Below are positions 16,902-26,013 of a stretch of DNA of 64,000 nucleotides, piece after piece. Each line of letters starts with the position of its first letter. Within the stretch, counting starts at the first letter, position 1. The position numbers and the translations under genes are program-made. Where the stretch lies: positions 1-64,000 of the forward strand of contig NZ_CP011280.1 of assembly GCF_000973085.1 (NCBI RefSeq), written 5' to 3'. The notes beneath the pieces were generated by a model that did not search any database, was not told where the DNA came from, and worked only from the letters and a program-made list of their open reading frames with translations. Origin of the DNA: Sneathia vaginalis (GTDB lineage Bacteria > Fusobacteriota > Fusobacteriia > Fusobacteriales > Leptotrichiaceae).

Positions 16902-18260
16902 ATGAAAAAAATATCAATGATTTTAACTTTGTTATTTTCACTAACAAATGTGATGTATGGTAATACTGGTGATCCTGCTCAAATAACAAATTCTTCTCAA
17001 AGAAATGCAGATGGTTCGACAAATTATATAAATCTAGGAGGATATGGTGGAGGAAATTATATTTTTTCACCTAGTGGATCATATGTCTATGGACATGGGA
17101 ATGTTTCAAATTCTGATACTGCAATTTTAATAGGTGATAATAATTTTAATGGTTATACACAATCTGTTGGAATTGGAGGAGAAACATCTGTTCTAGAACA
17201 AGGTTCTGTTGCATTAGGTTTTGGATCAGTTGCTGGTGATATGAAAGAATATACTTTGGAAAATCAAGATATATTTACAAAAATAGCAAAAGGAACTGTA
17301 ACAAAAGAAGATTATGCAAAATTAGAGAAACCAGCAACAAGATATCAAAGAATAGCCTATAGAAGAAGTGGTTATGATATTTCTACTGGAACACAAATAT
17401 GGGATGATAATGATATACGGTATAAGGCACAAAGTGAAGTTTCTGTTGGTGTTGAAAAAAATTACAAAAAGAGAAATTATCAGTTCAATTCTTTATATAT
17501 AAATAAATACAATGAAGATCAAAAAGCATTCACAAGACAAATAACTAATGTTGGTGCAGGTAGTAAAGATACTGATGCAGTCAATTTAGCACAATTAAAA
17601 GATTTGAAATCATATATAGATAATATAAGTGTTTTTGAAATGCAAGATAAAAATGGTAACAAAGTAGTTAAAGGTAAAGATGGTAAATTTTATAGAGCAA
17701 AAGATATAAAAGGTAGTCTTTATTATAATAATAAATATTTTGTAACTGGTTTAAAAGAAGTAAGTAAAGATGAAATAGTAAATAAGGCTATAGTTAGAAC
17801 AGAATACGAAGATAAAATAGATGCAATTAAAGCTAGTATTCAAACAAACGATACAAAGTTAACTGGTATTTCAGAAGATATATCTAAAATAAAAGATAAT
17901 GTAAAGATAGTAGATAAAAAATCAGACCTAGCCTTAAGAGGTGTTTCTAATGCTGTGGCTATGGCTAATTTACCTAATGTTTCAGGAGATAGAAAATTTA
18001 ATCTTGCAGCATCATATGGCTATTATGGTGGATCACATGCAGTTGCTGTTGGATTTAGTGGTATAAATGACAAGCAAAACTTTACATACAAGTTAAGTGG
18101 AGCAGTTAATAGCAAGGGTAATCTTGCCTTTGGTGTTGGTGCTGGATTTATGCTTGGTAGTGTTAATAATAGACTTCAAGAAGAAAATATGAAGCTAAAA
18201 TCTGATGTTGAAAACTTAAAGAATCAAGTAAAAGAATTATATAAATTATTGAAAAGATAA
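16902..18260 (+). CDS. YadA-like trimeric autotransporter adhesin
   Basis: A 452-residue surface protein with a signal peptide (about 1-20), a glycine-rich head region with repeated YGHGN/AILIGD-like turns, a neck motif TDAVNLAQLKDL near residue 225, a coiled-coil stalk (about 290-345) and a YadA-type membrane anchor (RGVSNAVAMANLPNVSGDRKFNLAAS to AFGVGAGFMLG, about 345-425). A coiled coil of about 25 residues follows the anchor, as is common in fusobacterial relatives. It is short for the family and has a small passenger. Role: adhesion, by family. It shares upstream elements with the surface family at 44-64 kb and stands alone between terminators. Confidence 0.9.
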   Translation: MKKISMILTLLFSLTNVMYGNTGDPAQITNSSQRNADGSTNYINLGGYGGGNYIFSPSGSYVYGHGNVSNSDTAILIGDNNFNGYTQSVGIGGETSVLEQGSVALGFGSVAGDMKEYTLENQDIFTKIAKGTVTKEDYAKLEKPATRYQRIAYRRSGYDISTGTQIWDDNDIRYKAQSEVSVGVEKNYKKRNYQFNSLYINKYNEDQKAFTRQITNVGAGSKDTDAVNLAQLKDLKSYIDNISVFEMQDKNGNKVVKGKDGKFYRAKDIKGSLYYNNKYFVTGLKEVSKDEIVNKAIVRTEYEDKIDAIKASIQTNDTKLTGISEDISKIKDNVKIVDKKSDLALRGVSNAVAMANLPNVSGDRKFNLAASYGYYGGSHAVAVGFSGINDKQNFTYKLSGAVNSKGNLAFGVGAGFMLGSVNNRLQEENMKLKSDVENLKNQVKELYKLLKR

Positions 18261-18261
18261 T

Positions 18262-18304
18262 AAAAAAACCCTAGTGAAGCATAAATTCATTAGGGCTATT
18301 TTTA
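18262..18304. terminator. Bidirectional terminator
   Basis: Stem CCCTAGTGAA (18269-18278) with TTCATTAGGG (18286-18295), loop GCATAAA. T-rich on the plus side, and seven As on the left act as a T run for minus-strand transcripts. It separates the autotransporter from the convergent ABC genes. Confidence 0.85.
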
Positions 18305-18379
18305 TACAGAAAGCTATATTAAAAGTAAAAATATAAATCCATAAAAATAGTATATAATAAATATGGAAAAATGACAAGC

Positions 18380-20092
18380 TTAATACTTAAATTTTTCTGT
18401 TAGATTAACTTTATCTACTAAGTTCTTGTAAGTTTTACAAGATTTTAAAAGTTCATTATGTTTTCCTTCGCCTACAACTTTCCCTTCATCAAGAACCAAT
18501 ATTTTATCAGCATTTTCTATTGATTTTATTCTATGAGAAACAATGATTACAGTCTTATCCTTTATCAATCTTTGTAAGCTTTCTTGTATTTTTGTTTCGT
18601 TATACACATCTAGTGAAGAAGAAATTTCATCAAGAAGTATAATACTTGCATTTTTTAAGAATGCTCTTGCAATAGAGATTCTTTGTCTTTGACCACCAGA
18701 TAAGTTTACACCATTTTCCCCTATTACTGTATTGTAACCTTGAGGTAATTTTTGTATGAATTCATCACAATTAGCAAGGGTTAATGCATTTTTTACTTCT
18801 TCATTACTTGCTGATAAATTACCTATTCTAACATTTTCTAATATTGAAGAATTAAATAGCATAACATCTTGGAAAACAACTGATATATGTTTAAATAAGG
18901 AAGAAGTTGATATCTTTTTAATATCGTAATTATCAATTAATATTTCACCTGAGTCATAGTCATAAAGTCTTGCTATTAATTTTAATAGTGTAGATTTACC
19001 ACAACCTGATTTTCCTACTAAAGCTGTAACTTCATTTTGTTTAGCAGTAAATGAAATATTTTCTAATACTTCCTTTTCTTTATCCTCATATCTAAATGAA
19101 ACATTTTTTAAAGTAACATCAAATGTTTTAAGTTTTTTATCTTCACCTTCTTGAATCTTTGTATTTCTAATTTCTTTTAGTCTTTTAACTCTTGCGTCAA
19201 TATAGAAAAGTTCTGATATATTAAGAGTAACAGGTATTGCACCTTCATTTAATTTAAGTGCAATTATCATTAAACAAACTATAGACATTATACTAATTTC
19301 ATGATTTAAGTAAAGATTAGTTCCAACTAGGATTATTACCCCTAATGAAATGAACATAAGTAGATTCATAGCTGAAAGTAGGGCAGTAATAGAAGCTTCT
19401 ACATCAAAGTGTACAACTTCCGTATCATCCATTTTTTTGTATAACCCCTTATTAACCTCATCTTGCATACCCATACTTTGTATTTCTTGTTGTAATTCAA
19501 TGGTTTCTTGGAAAGCTTGTGCATTTTCTCTTAATATATTGTAGTATTTAGTATGCTTTTTAACCTGTATTTTTTTTGACATGAAAAGCAGTATAACATT
19601 AATTACAAATGGAAAACTTAAAGCAAGTCCCATTTTAATATTAAAGAAAAATATACCTATTGTTGTAACAACAAAGAAGATGATAAAACTAATAGTTTGT
19701 GCCAAGCTGTGGCTTATAGCGTGCTCCATCTTTGCAATATCACTCATAATTGTTTGAGATAAGTCTGATAAATTCTTTTTAGAAAAATATGCAAGAGGTA
19801 ATTTACTTAATTTTTTCCCTATATCTATCCTCAAATTAGCACTTTCATTGTATGTAATATTATACAACTTATCGTATTCATTACTTAGAGAGATGTATAG
19901 CAAGATAAGTAGGATAATAGATAAAACTACATAAACATATATATTACTAATAATTTTGTTTAAATAAAGGATAATTAATATTAGAGGTAAAAAACTTGAT
20001 ATATTTACCAATAGTGATGCAAAGATAGCTTTAAATATATTTGATGCTCCCATATTTGTTACAGAAAAGCATTTCTTAATCCATTTTTTCAT
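18380..20092 (-). CDS. ABC exporter half-transporter B (permease-ATPase fusion)
   Basis: A 570-residue type IV ABC half-transporter: six predicted membrane segments in residues 1-310, then an ATPase domain with Walker A GKSGCGKST near 360, signature LSGGQRQR near 465, Walker B ILLDEISS and a switch histidine (VSHRI). It overlaps the partner gene upstream by 17 bases, indicating a heterodimer. The substrate is not readable. The pairing with a divergent AraC regulator resembles YbtPQ/IrtAB metallophore importers and also MsbA-like drug exporters, so transport direction is open. SD GGAGGG precedes the start. Confidence 0.92.
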   Translation of the reverse strand: MKKWIKKCFSVTNMGASNIFKAIFASLLVNISSFLPLILIILYLNKIISNIYVYVVLSIILLILLYISLSNEYDKLYNITYNESANLRIDIGKKLSKLPLAYFSKKNLSDLSQTIMSDIAKMEHAISHSLAQTISFIIFFVVTTIGIFFFNIKMGLALSFPFVINVILLFMSKKIQVKKHTKYYNILRENAQAFQETIELQQEIQSMGMQDEVNKGLYKKMDDTEVVHFDVEASITALLSAMNLLMFISLGVIILVGTNLYLNHEISIMSIVCLMIIALKLNEGAIPVTLNISELFYIDARVKRLKEIRNTKIQEGEDKKLKTFDVTLKNVSFRYEDKEKEVLENISFTAKQNEVTALVGKSGCGKSTLLKLIARLYDYDSGEILIDNYDIKKISTSSLFKHISVVFQDVMLFNSSILENVRIGNLSASNEEVKNALTLANCDEFIQKLPQGYNTVIGENGVNLSGGQRQRISIARAFLKNASIILLDEISSSLDVYNETKIQESLQRLIKDKTVIIVSHRIKSIENADKILVLDEGKVVGEGKHNELLKSCKTYKNLVDKVNLTEKFKY

Positions 20093-21818
20093 TATTTACC
20101 CTCCAATTATTAGCAGAATGATAAAGGTTCATATAGTATGCATATTTTTGATTCTTTTCCATCAATTGCATATTATTCCCCCGTTCTTCAATTTTTCCGT
20201 TTTCTACAACAAGTATTTCATCAGCGTTAGTAATACTTGTTAGTCTATGAGCTATCATTATTATCGTTTTGTCCTTTATTAACTCACTTATTGCAAGTTT
20301 CAATTCGTATTCATTATCAGGATCTATTGCTGAGCTTGCTTCATCTAGGAGTATAATCTTAGAATCTTTAAGTAAAGCACGAGCTATTGCTATTCTTTGA
20401 ATTTCACCACCAGATAAGTATACACCTTTAGAACCTATTATTGTATTTTCTCTATCCTTAAACTTATTTAATATTGTTTCACAACTAGCAAGTTTTAATG
20501 CTCTCATAACTTCTTCTCTTGTTGCTGTAGGTTTAGCAACTTTAACATTGTCATAAATACTAATTTTAAATAGTTTAGGATTTTGAAAGACGAATGATAT
20601 ATTTTGTATTAAAGCATTTTTTGTATATGATTTAATATTTTTACCACCTATTAAAATTTCTCCTTTTTGTATATTGAAAAAACCAGAAATTAATTTTGCT
20701 ATTGTAGTTTTACCACCACCAGATGCACCTACAAGAGCATAAATTTTGTTTTCTTCCAATTTAAATGATAAGTTATCTAAGACCATATTTTTGTCATCAT
20801 AACTAAAGCTAACATTCTTAAATTCTATATCAAACCCTTCCATTGTATCAATATTACCAAAGCTTAGAGCATCTTTTTTCATGTTGTTAAACAAGTCTTC
20901 TAATTTTTCTATTGCATAACTTCCTTTAAATGAATACATAAACACATACATAATACGTATCATAGTAGAATAAAGTACACCAGTTAAAAATAGTATGAAC
21001 ACAATTTCAACTGTATTAAAAAAGTTAAATAGAACAACAAATGGTAAAATTATTGCACCTATTCCAAAGAATACCCATTGGTAAAGTACGAAAGGCATCT
21101 TATTTGTCTTTGAGTATTTTAGTGCATTTTTTGAATAGCTAAGTATTGCTTGATGTAGTGTTTTAAAACTTGTAATATCTATACCAAATATTTTAATAAC
21201 CTGTATAGCACGTATATATTCTACAGTTTTACCACTCATATCATCTAGTGCTTGTTGATAATAGTCCATAAATTTTCTTTTTCCCATCATTAAGAAAACG
21301 AAGAGGAAAGTAACTATTAATGAAAGTATTAGTAGTATACCAACACGGTAGCTAATTAAAAATCCTATTACCAAAATCAATATTGGGGTCATAAAAGCAT
21401 TAGCATTATCAGGGATTAAATGTGCAATTATTGCATGAGTTTGGCTTGCATTATCATCTATTGTTTTACGTATATTACCTGAAGCATTAGAGTTAAAGAA
21501 TTTAAAACTTGCATTAGTTAAAATATCTATACCCCTTTTACGTAAATTTGTTTCTAGTCTAAATCCTAACTTATGTGATAGCATATTCGCTATATATTGC
21601 AGTATAGACCCTATAACCAACAGAACAGAAACCATCAGTGCATAAAACTTTGTCATAGAAGTATCAGCGTTAATTATTAGGTTATTGAAAAATTTGTACA
21701 TAAAAAAATATGCTCCAACTGTAAAGAAGCTAGATACAAATGACGAAAAAATACTAAGGTATGTGAGATAACTTAGTTCTTTTACATAGTGTAAAATATT
21801 TTTGTATACTTTAAACAT
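20076..21818 (-). CDS. ABC exporter half-transporter A (permease-ATPase fusion)
   Basis: A 580-residue partner of the downstream ABC gene: N-terminal six-helix membrane domain (about 1-320) and ATPase domain with Walker A GASGGGKTT near 365, signature LSGGEIQR, Walker B ILLDEASS and IAHRL. Both catalytic glutamates of the pair are intact, so neither site looks degenerate. It is the first gene of a two-gene operon transcribed from the symmetric divergent promoter shared with the AraC gene; SD GGAGG lies in front of the start. Confidence 0.92.
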   Translation of the reverse strand: MFKVYKNILHYVKELSYLTYLSIFSSFVSSFFTVGAYFFMYKFFNNLIINADTSMTKFYALMVSVLLVIGSILQYIANMLSHKLGFRLETNLRKRGIDILTNASFKFFNSNASGNIRKTIDDNASQTHAIIAHLIPDNANAFMTPILILVIGFLISYRVGILLILSLIVTFLFVFLMMGKRKFMDYYQQALDDMSGKTVEYIRAIQVIKIFGIDITSFKTLHQAILSYSKNALKYSKTNKMPFVLYQWVFFGIGAIILPFVVLFNFFNTVEIVFILFLTGVLYSTMIRIMYVFMYSFKGSYAIEKLEDLFNNMKKDALSFGNIDTMEGFDIEFKNVSFSYDDKNMVLDNLSFKLEENKIYALVGASGGGKTTIAKLISGFFNIQKGEILIGGKNIKSYTKNALIQNISFVFQNPKLFKISIYDNVKVAKPTATREEVMRALKLASCETILNKFKDRENTIIGSKGVYLSGGEIQRIAIARALLKDSKIILLDEASSAIDPDNEYELKLAISELIKDKTIIMIAHRLTSITNADEILVVENGKIEERGNNMQLMEKNQKYAYYMNLYHSANNWRVNNEKMD

Positions 21819-21851
21819 ATGACCTCCACTTTATTTTAATTAGATAAATTA

Positions 21852-21881
21852 ATTGTACTATTTTTTGTTTTATAGTACAAT
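21852..21881. promoter_or_regulatory. Symmetric palindromic bidirectional promoter/operator
   Basis: A perfect inverted repeat: ATTGTACTAT (21852-21861), 10-bp spacer, ATAGTACAAT (21872-21881). Read to the right it gives TTGTAC, 17 bp, TACAAT (a usable -35 and -10) for the AraC gene; by symmetry the minus strand gives exactly the same promoter for the ABC genes. Divergent transcripts would therefore compete for one site, which a regulator binding the palindrome could block for both. Confidence 0.7.
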
Positions 21882-21920
21882 ATATACAACATACGAGTGT
21901 CTAATCGAGATAGGAGAAAA

Positions 21921-22922
21921 ATGGTGAGTGAATTTGAAAAGGTATTAAAAGATAATTTTGGTTATTCTTTATCTGGATATTGTCATAAATATTCTGACAT
22001 AGGTAGAACTTATCAAATAGATGATAAAAATTTTAAAGGTATCTATTGGTTTTATGAAACAGATGAATATATTATAGACATATCGGATCTTTATGTAAAA
22101 AGAGATGTTGTTATCAATACAGACTATATCCTACAAAACTACTTATACAATTGTGTATATATCCTAACAGGTGATGGTGAATGGTTTGATCCATACCAAA
22201 GTTTAAGCTCTAATACCGTTATCTTTATCAATAATCATAAAGAAGTGGCTCACTATTTACTATACGGTAATCGTCCCTTCATATCTGTTAGTATAAGGTT
22301 CAAGAAGGATATATTGAATAACAGAGGTAATTGTAATATGTACAGGGTATTTTTCGAGATGAAAGAAAAGTTCTCAAAAGATCTTTTTAAGATAGCTAAT
22401 GAGATTATGCACTGTCATATGGAAGAGGACGATGCTAAAAAATTCATGGATAAAAAAGCTAGAGAGTGGCTAGATATTATGAAAAAAATTTGTATCGATA
22501 ATTATAGGGCGAGCATGAATGCTGACGATGAAATGGGGATAATAAATGTTGGCAGGTATATAGCTGAGAATTACAATAAGCAAATAACGCAAAAGCTACT
22601 AGAACAAATAGCTATGATGAGTGGAACTAAACTTAAAACCAAATTTAAAGAAAAGTTTAATATGAGTATAACGGAATATATACAAAGAAAGAGAATAAAT
22701 GTTGCAGAAAGTTTAATTTTAAATACCAAAATGAGTATGTCAAAAATCTCGGAATATGTAGGTTATACGTCAAATAGTAGATTTAGTCTTCTCTTTAAGA
22801 GGTATAAAGGATTAAAACCTACGCAAATAAGGGAAATTAGAGGAAAAACTGGTTGCAATGGTTGCCCAATTTTCCATCATGAATGTGAAGGAGTGAAAAA
22901 TGGAAATAGTAAAAAATATTAA
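21921..22922 (+). CDS. AraC-family regulator with cysteine-rich tail
   Basis: A 333-residue regulator. The C-terminal AraC/XylS double helix-turn-helix is at about 215-310 (MGIINVGRYIAENYNKQITQ, then MSMSKISEYVGYTSNSRFSLLFKRYKG). The N-terminal part is a ligand/dimer domain without a clear match. After the HTH there is a short tail GCNGCPIFHHEC with three Cys and two His, which could bind a metal or respond to redox; this is unusual for the family. ATG 21921 is taken as start with AGGAG close upstream; a GTG at 21897 is possible but lies just after the promoter. It is divergent from the ABC pair and probably controls it and the downstream methylation genes. Confidence 0.88.
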   Translation: MVSEFEKVLKDNFGYSLSGYCHKYSDIGRTYQIDDKNFKGIYWFYETDEYIIDISDLYVKRDVVINTDYILQNYLYNCVYILTGDGEWFDPYQSLSSNTVIFINNHKEVAHYLLYGNRPFISVSIRFKKDILNNRGNCNMYRVFFEMKEKFSKDLFKIANEIMHCHMEEDDAKKFMDKKAREWLDIMKKICIDNYRASMNADDEMGIINVGRYIAENYNKQITQKLLEQIAMMSGTKLKTKFKEKFNMSITEYIQRKRINVAESLILNTKMSMSKISEYVGYTSNSRFSLLFKRYKGLKPTQIREIRGKTGCNGCPIFHHECEGVKNGNSKKY

Positions 22923-23238
22923 GAAGAATGAAGTTATTGACTTTACTAAAGAAGTTACATACTTAGAAAATCAAATAGTTTCAAAGACAATAGTGCAAGA
23001 TAAGCAAAAATCAATTACTATCTTTTCTTTTGATAAAGGTCAAGAAATATCTACACACAAATCAAGTGGAGATGCCATAATACAGGTTATAGACGGAGAG
23101 GCGTTAATTACAGTAGATGGTGTAGAACATATATTAAAAAAAGGTATGAGTATAGTTATGGAAAATGGACTACCTCATAGTGTGTATGCAAAAGAAAAAT
23201 TTAAAATGATACTTACGGTGGTGTTTAAATATGAGTAA
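22900..23238 (+). CDS. Cupin-fold protein
   Basis: A 112-residue single-domain cupin. The HKSSGDAIIQVIDGEALITVDG segment and the later MENGLPHSVYA match cupin motifs 1 and 2, but with fewer histidines than metal-binding enzymes. It may be a small-molecule sensor or isomerase; function unknown. The start lies inside the end of the AraC gene and its own end overlaps the methyltransferase, so all are one operon. Confidence 0.85.
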   Translation: MEIVKNIKKNEVIDFTKEVTYLENQIVSKTIVQDKQKSITIFSFDKGQEISTHKSSGDAIIQVIDGEALITVDGVEHILKKGMSIVMENGLPHSVYAKEKFKMILTVVFKYE

Positions 23239-23971
23239 AGAAATGGGACATATATTTTTGAGAAAATTAGGTAAGAAAAGACTAAGACCAGGTGGTAAAA
23301 AGGCTACAGATTTTCTTTTAAATCATATGAAATTAGATGAAAATACAAAGGTTTTAGAAGTAGCTTGTAATAATGGAGTTAATTTGGAAATGCTTTCTAA
23401 AATGCACCCTAATACTCAGTTTTTTGGAGTAGATTTAGATGCAAAAATGATAGAAGAAGCAAAAGAAAGAAATCTAGAAAATGTAGAGTTTGTAAAAGCA
23501 AATGCAGTTAAATTACCATATGAAGATGGAAGTATGGATTATGTAATAAATGAAGCGATGTTAACTATGTTACCTAATGAAACAAAAAAGAAGGCAATAC
23601 AAGAATACTTTAGGGTATTAAAAAAAGGTGGACTACTTTTAACACATGATGTATGTATAGTTAATAACGAAGAACAAGCAATTAAAATTTTGTCTAATGG
23701 GATAAATATAAACGTCAGTCCATTGACAAAGTCAGGTTGGTTTACAATGTTTTCAGACAATGGGTTTAACGTAGTAGACAGTTTAAGTGGTAAATTAACA
23801 TTAATGAATCCAATAGGTATGATAAAAGATGAGGGACTATTAGGAACATTAAGAATAATTAAAAATGGATTGAAGAAAGAAAATAGGGGACAATTTATAG
23901 CTATGAGAAAGACATTCATGAAATTGAAAAATGATATATCATACATTGCAATTGTAAGTGAAAAATGTTAA
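23231..23971 (+). CDS. Class I SAM-dependent methyltransferase
   Basis: A 246-residue methyltransferase (UbiE/methyltransf_11 type). Motif I is KVLEVACNNGVN (about 50), the acidic SAM-ribose position is FFGVDLDAKMIEEAKE, and NVEFVKANAVKLPYEDGSMDYV follows. The substrate is unknown. It overlaps the cupin upstream and metE downstream; together they could form a module that uses SAM and remakes methionine from homocysteine, which is inference from adjacency. Confidence 0.88.
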   Translation: MSKEMGHIFLRKLGKKRLRPGGKKATDFLLNHMKLDENTKVLEVACNNGVNLEMLSKMHPNTQFFGVDLDAKMIEEAKERNLENVEFVKANAVKLPYEDGSMDYVINEAMLTMLPNETKKKAIQEYFRVLKKGGLLLTHDVCIVNNEEQAIKILSNGININVSPLTKSGWFTMFSDNGFNVVDSLSGKLTLMNPIGMIKDEGLLGTLRIIKNGLKKENRGQFIAMRKTFMKLKNDISYIAIVSEKC

Positions 23972-25989
23972 AGACAATAATAGCTTATCCTAGAATAGGA
24001 GAAAACAGAGAATTAAAATTTTTAGTTGAGGGATATATTAATGGTGAAATTACTGAAGGAGAACTAGAAGAAAAGGCTAGTCTTTTAAGGATAGAAAAGC
24101 TAAAGTATTTAAAGTCTTGTAAATTAGAATATATCCCTGTAAATGACTTCTCATACTATGATAGGGTCTTAGATACTGCTGTCTTGTTTGGGATAATAGG
24201 GTCAAGTATGAAAGAATATTTTTCTTGTGCAGATAAAATGCCCATGAAAAAATGGTTTAACACTAATTACCATTACATTCAACCAGAATACAAGAAAACA
24301 GAATTAAAACTTAATACATCTAAGATAGAAAAAGAATATTTAGAAGCTAAGAGTTTGGGTATAGAACCTAAGGTAACAGTAATAGGTCCATATACCTTTC
24401 TTTATTGCATGAATTTAGATAAGATAGATGGATTAATTGAAAAATATGCTGAAATGATAAAAAAATTAAGTGATATGGGAGTAAAATTAGTTCAATTAGA
24501 AGAGCCTGTATTAACTATGAAAAAGTTTTCTAGTATACAAGAGGTGTATAACAAAATTGCAGAAGATAAAGGTAGTTTGGAGATACTGGTTCAAACATAC
24601 TATGAGGGTCTAGGTTTAAACTATCATGAACTATTAAAAACAAATATAGATGCAATAGGTCTAGATTTTGTTAATACAGATGAGAATTTTTTTGTGATAC
24701 AAAAAGAAAAAAATATAAAGAAGCTATTCTGTGGACTTGTAGACACTCAAACAGTATTTTGTGATGATACAGACCTAATACAGCAAAAAATTGCAACTAT
24801 ACGAAAGTATGCAAGCGATATACTGATATCTTCATCTACTTCTTTAATACATTTACCATATACAACTAAAAATGAAAAAGATGATAGATTTAAAAATCTT
24901 GCATTTGCAAAAGAAAAGATAGAGATATTATTGAATATACAAGATAAAAAAGCAAAAGAGTATGTACCTAAAAAAGATAAGGCAAAAAGAAGGATAACAA
25001 AATATACTGAATATACAAGTAAGATAGAAAAGGATTTAGTTTTTTCTACCATAGGATCATTTCCTCAAACTAAAGAAGTACGTGATAAAAGAAGAGAGTG
25101 GAATAATGGCGATATATCAAAAAGAGAATATGTAGAATTTATACAAAAATGTATTAAAAATTGTGTTAAATTGCAAGAAGATGTAGGTGTTGATATATTA
25201 GTTCATGGTGAATTTGAAAGATCTGATATGGTCTACTACTTTGCAGAAAAACTGGATGGTTTTTTAATTGGTGAAAATTCATGGGTTCAATCTTATGGTA
25301 CTAGATGTGTAAAACCACCAATAATCTACAGCGATATTAAAAGAAGAGAAGAAATATTGCGACCTATATTAGACTATACTAAATCTTTAACTAAAAAGAA
25401 GGTTAAAGCAATATTAACAGGGCCTAATACCATATTAGCATGGTCTTATGTAAGAAAAGAAGATATGCTAAAGGCACTGTTTCAAATATCTAGAGTACTA
25501 AATTATGAAGTTAGAAATATTAGTGATTATGTACAAATAGATGAACCAGCATTAATAGAAAAGATGCCAATAAGAAAGAAAAAACAAAAAGAATATATAT
25601 CTAATGCCATTAAAGCTTTTAGGATGGTAATAAGGGGCAAGAGAAAGAATACAAAAGTTTTATCTCATCTTTGTTACAGTGATATATCAAAATATATTTG
25701 GGTCTTAAATCGTTTAGGTGTTGATGCCTTTTTAATAGAGTCTAAGAAGTCAAATAATATTGTTGATAAGAAGATAAGCTTTGTATTAGGATTAGGTGTT
25801 CATGATGTACATTCAAGAAGAATACCTAGTGTAGAAGAGATAAGGGACAACATATTGGAAGCTAAAAAACACTTTAATATTTTATGGATAAATCCAGACT
25901 GTGGTCTTAAGACAAGAAATAACGAGGAAGTGAGAAAAGCACTATTGAACATTAGAAAAGCTATAGATACATTAAATAAGGGTGAATAA
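23965..25989 (+). CDS. metE: Cobalamin-independent methionine synthase MetE
   Basis: A 674-residue two-barrel enzyme transferring the methyl of methyl-tetrahydrofolate (polyglutamate) to homocysteine. The C-terminal zinc ligands can be placed: HLC in VLSHLCYSDI, the Glu in FLIESKKSN and the Cys in INPDCGLKT. The N-terminal barrel begins IIAYPRIGENRELKF. It is about 75 residues shorter than E. coli MetE, apparently through loop losses. No SD is obvious; the start overlaps the methyltransferase by seven bases. No T-box or SAM riboswitch is visible before the operon. Confidence 0.93.
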   Translation: MLKTIIAYPRIGENRELKFLVEGYINGEITEGELEEKASLLRIEKLKYLKSCKLEYIPVNDFSYYDRVLDTAVLFGIIGSSMKEYFSCADKMPMKKWFNTNYHYIQPEYKKTELKLNTSKIEKEYLEAKSLGIEPKVTVIGPYTFLYCMNLDKIDGLIEKYAEMIKKLSDMGVKLVQLEEPVLTMKKFSSIQEVYNKIAEDKGSLEILVQTYYEGLGLNYHELLKTNIDAIGLDFVNTDENFFVIQKEKNIKKLFCGLVDTQTVFCDDTDLIQQKIATIRKYASDILISSSTSLIHLPYTTKNEKDDRFKNLAFAKEKIEILLNIQDKKAKEYVPKKDKAKRRITKYTEYTSKIEKDLVFSTIGSFPQTKEVRDKRREWNNGDISKREYVEFIQKCIKNCVKLQEDVGVDILVHGEFERSDMVYYFAEKLDGFLIGENSWVQSYGTRCVKPPIIYSDIKRREEILRPILDYTKSLTKKKVKAILTGPNTILAWSYVRKEDMLKALFQISRVLNYEVRNISDYVQIDEPALIEKMPIRKKKQKEYISNAIKAFRMVIRGKRKNTKVLSHLCYSDISKYIWVLNRLGVDAFLIESKKSNNIVDKKISFVLGLGVHDVHSRRIPSVEEIRDNILEAKKHFNILWINPDCGLKTRNNEEVRKALLNIRKAIDTLNKGE

Positions 25990-26013
25990 TGCTACTATAA
26001 AGTAGCATTATAC
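25988..26013. terminator. Possible intergenic hairpin between convergent genes
   Basis: ATGCTACT - ATAA - AGTAGCAT is a compact hairpin directly between metE and the convergent ATPase, but there is no strong T tract, so termination efficiency is uncertain. Confidence 0.45.

Noticed and set aside
21830-21900. Riboswitch or T-box before the AraC-metE operon
   Set aside because: The leader is too short, and the only structure is the DNA palindrome that coincides with promoter hexamers.
18380-25989. Siderophore/metallophore biosynthesis and uptake island
   Set aside because: The ABC pair plus AraC regulator resembles YbtPQ-YbtA, but there are no synthetase genes or outer-membrane receptor nearby, so the substrate was left open.
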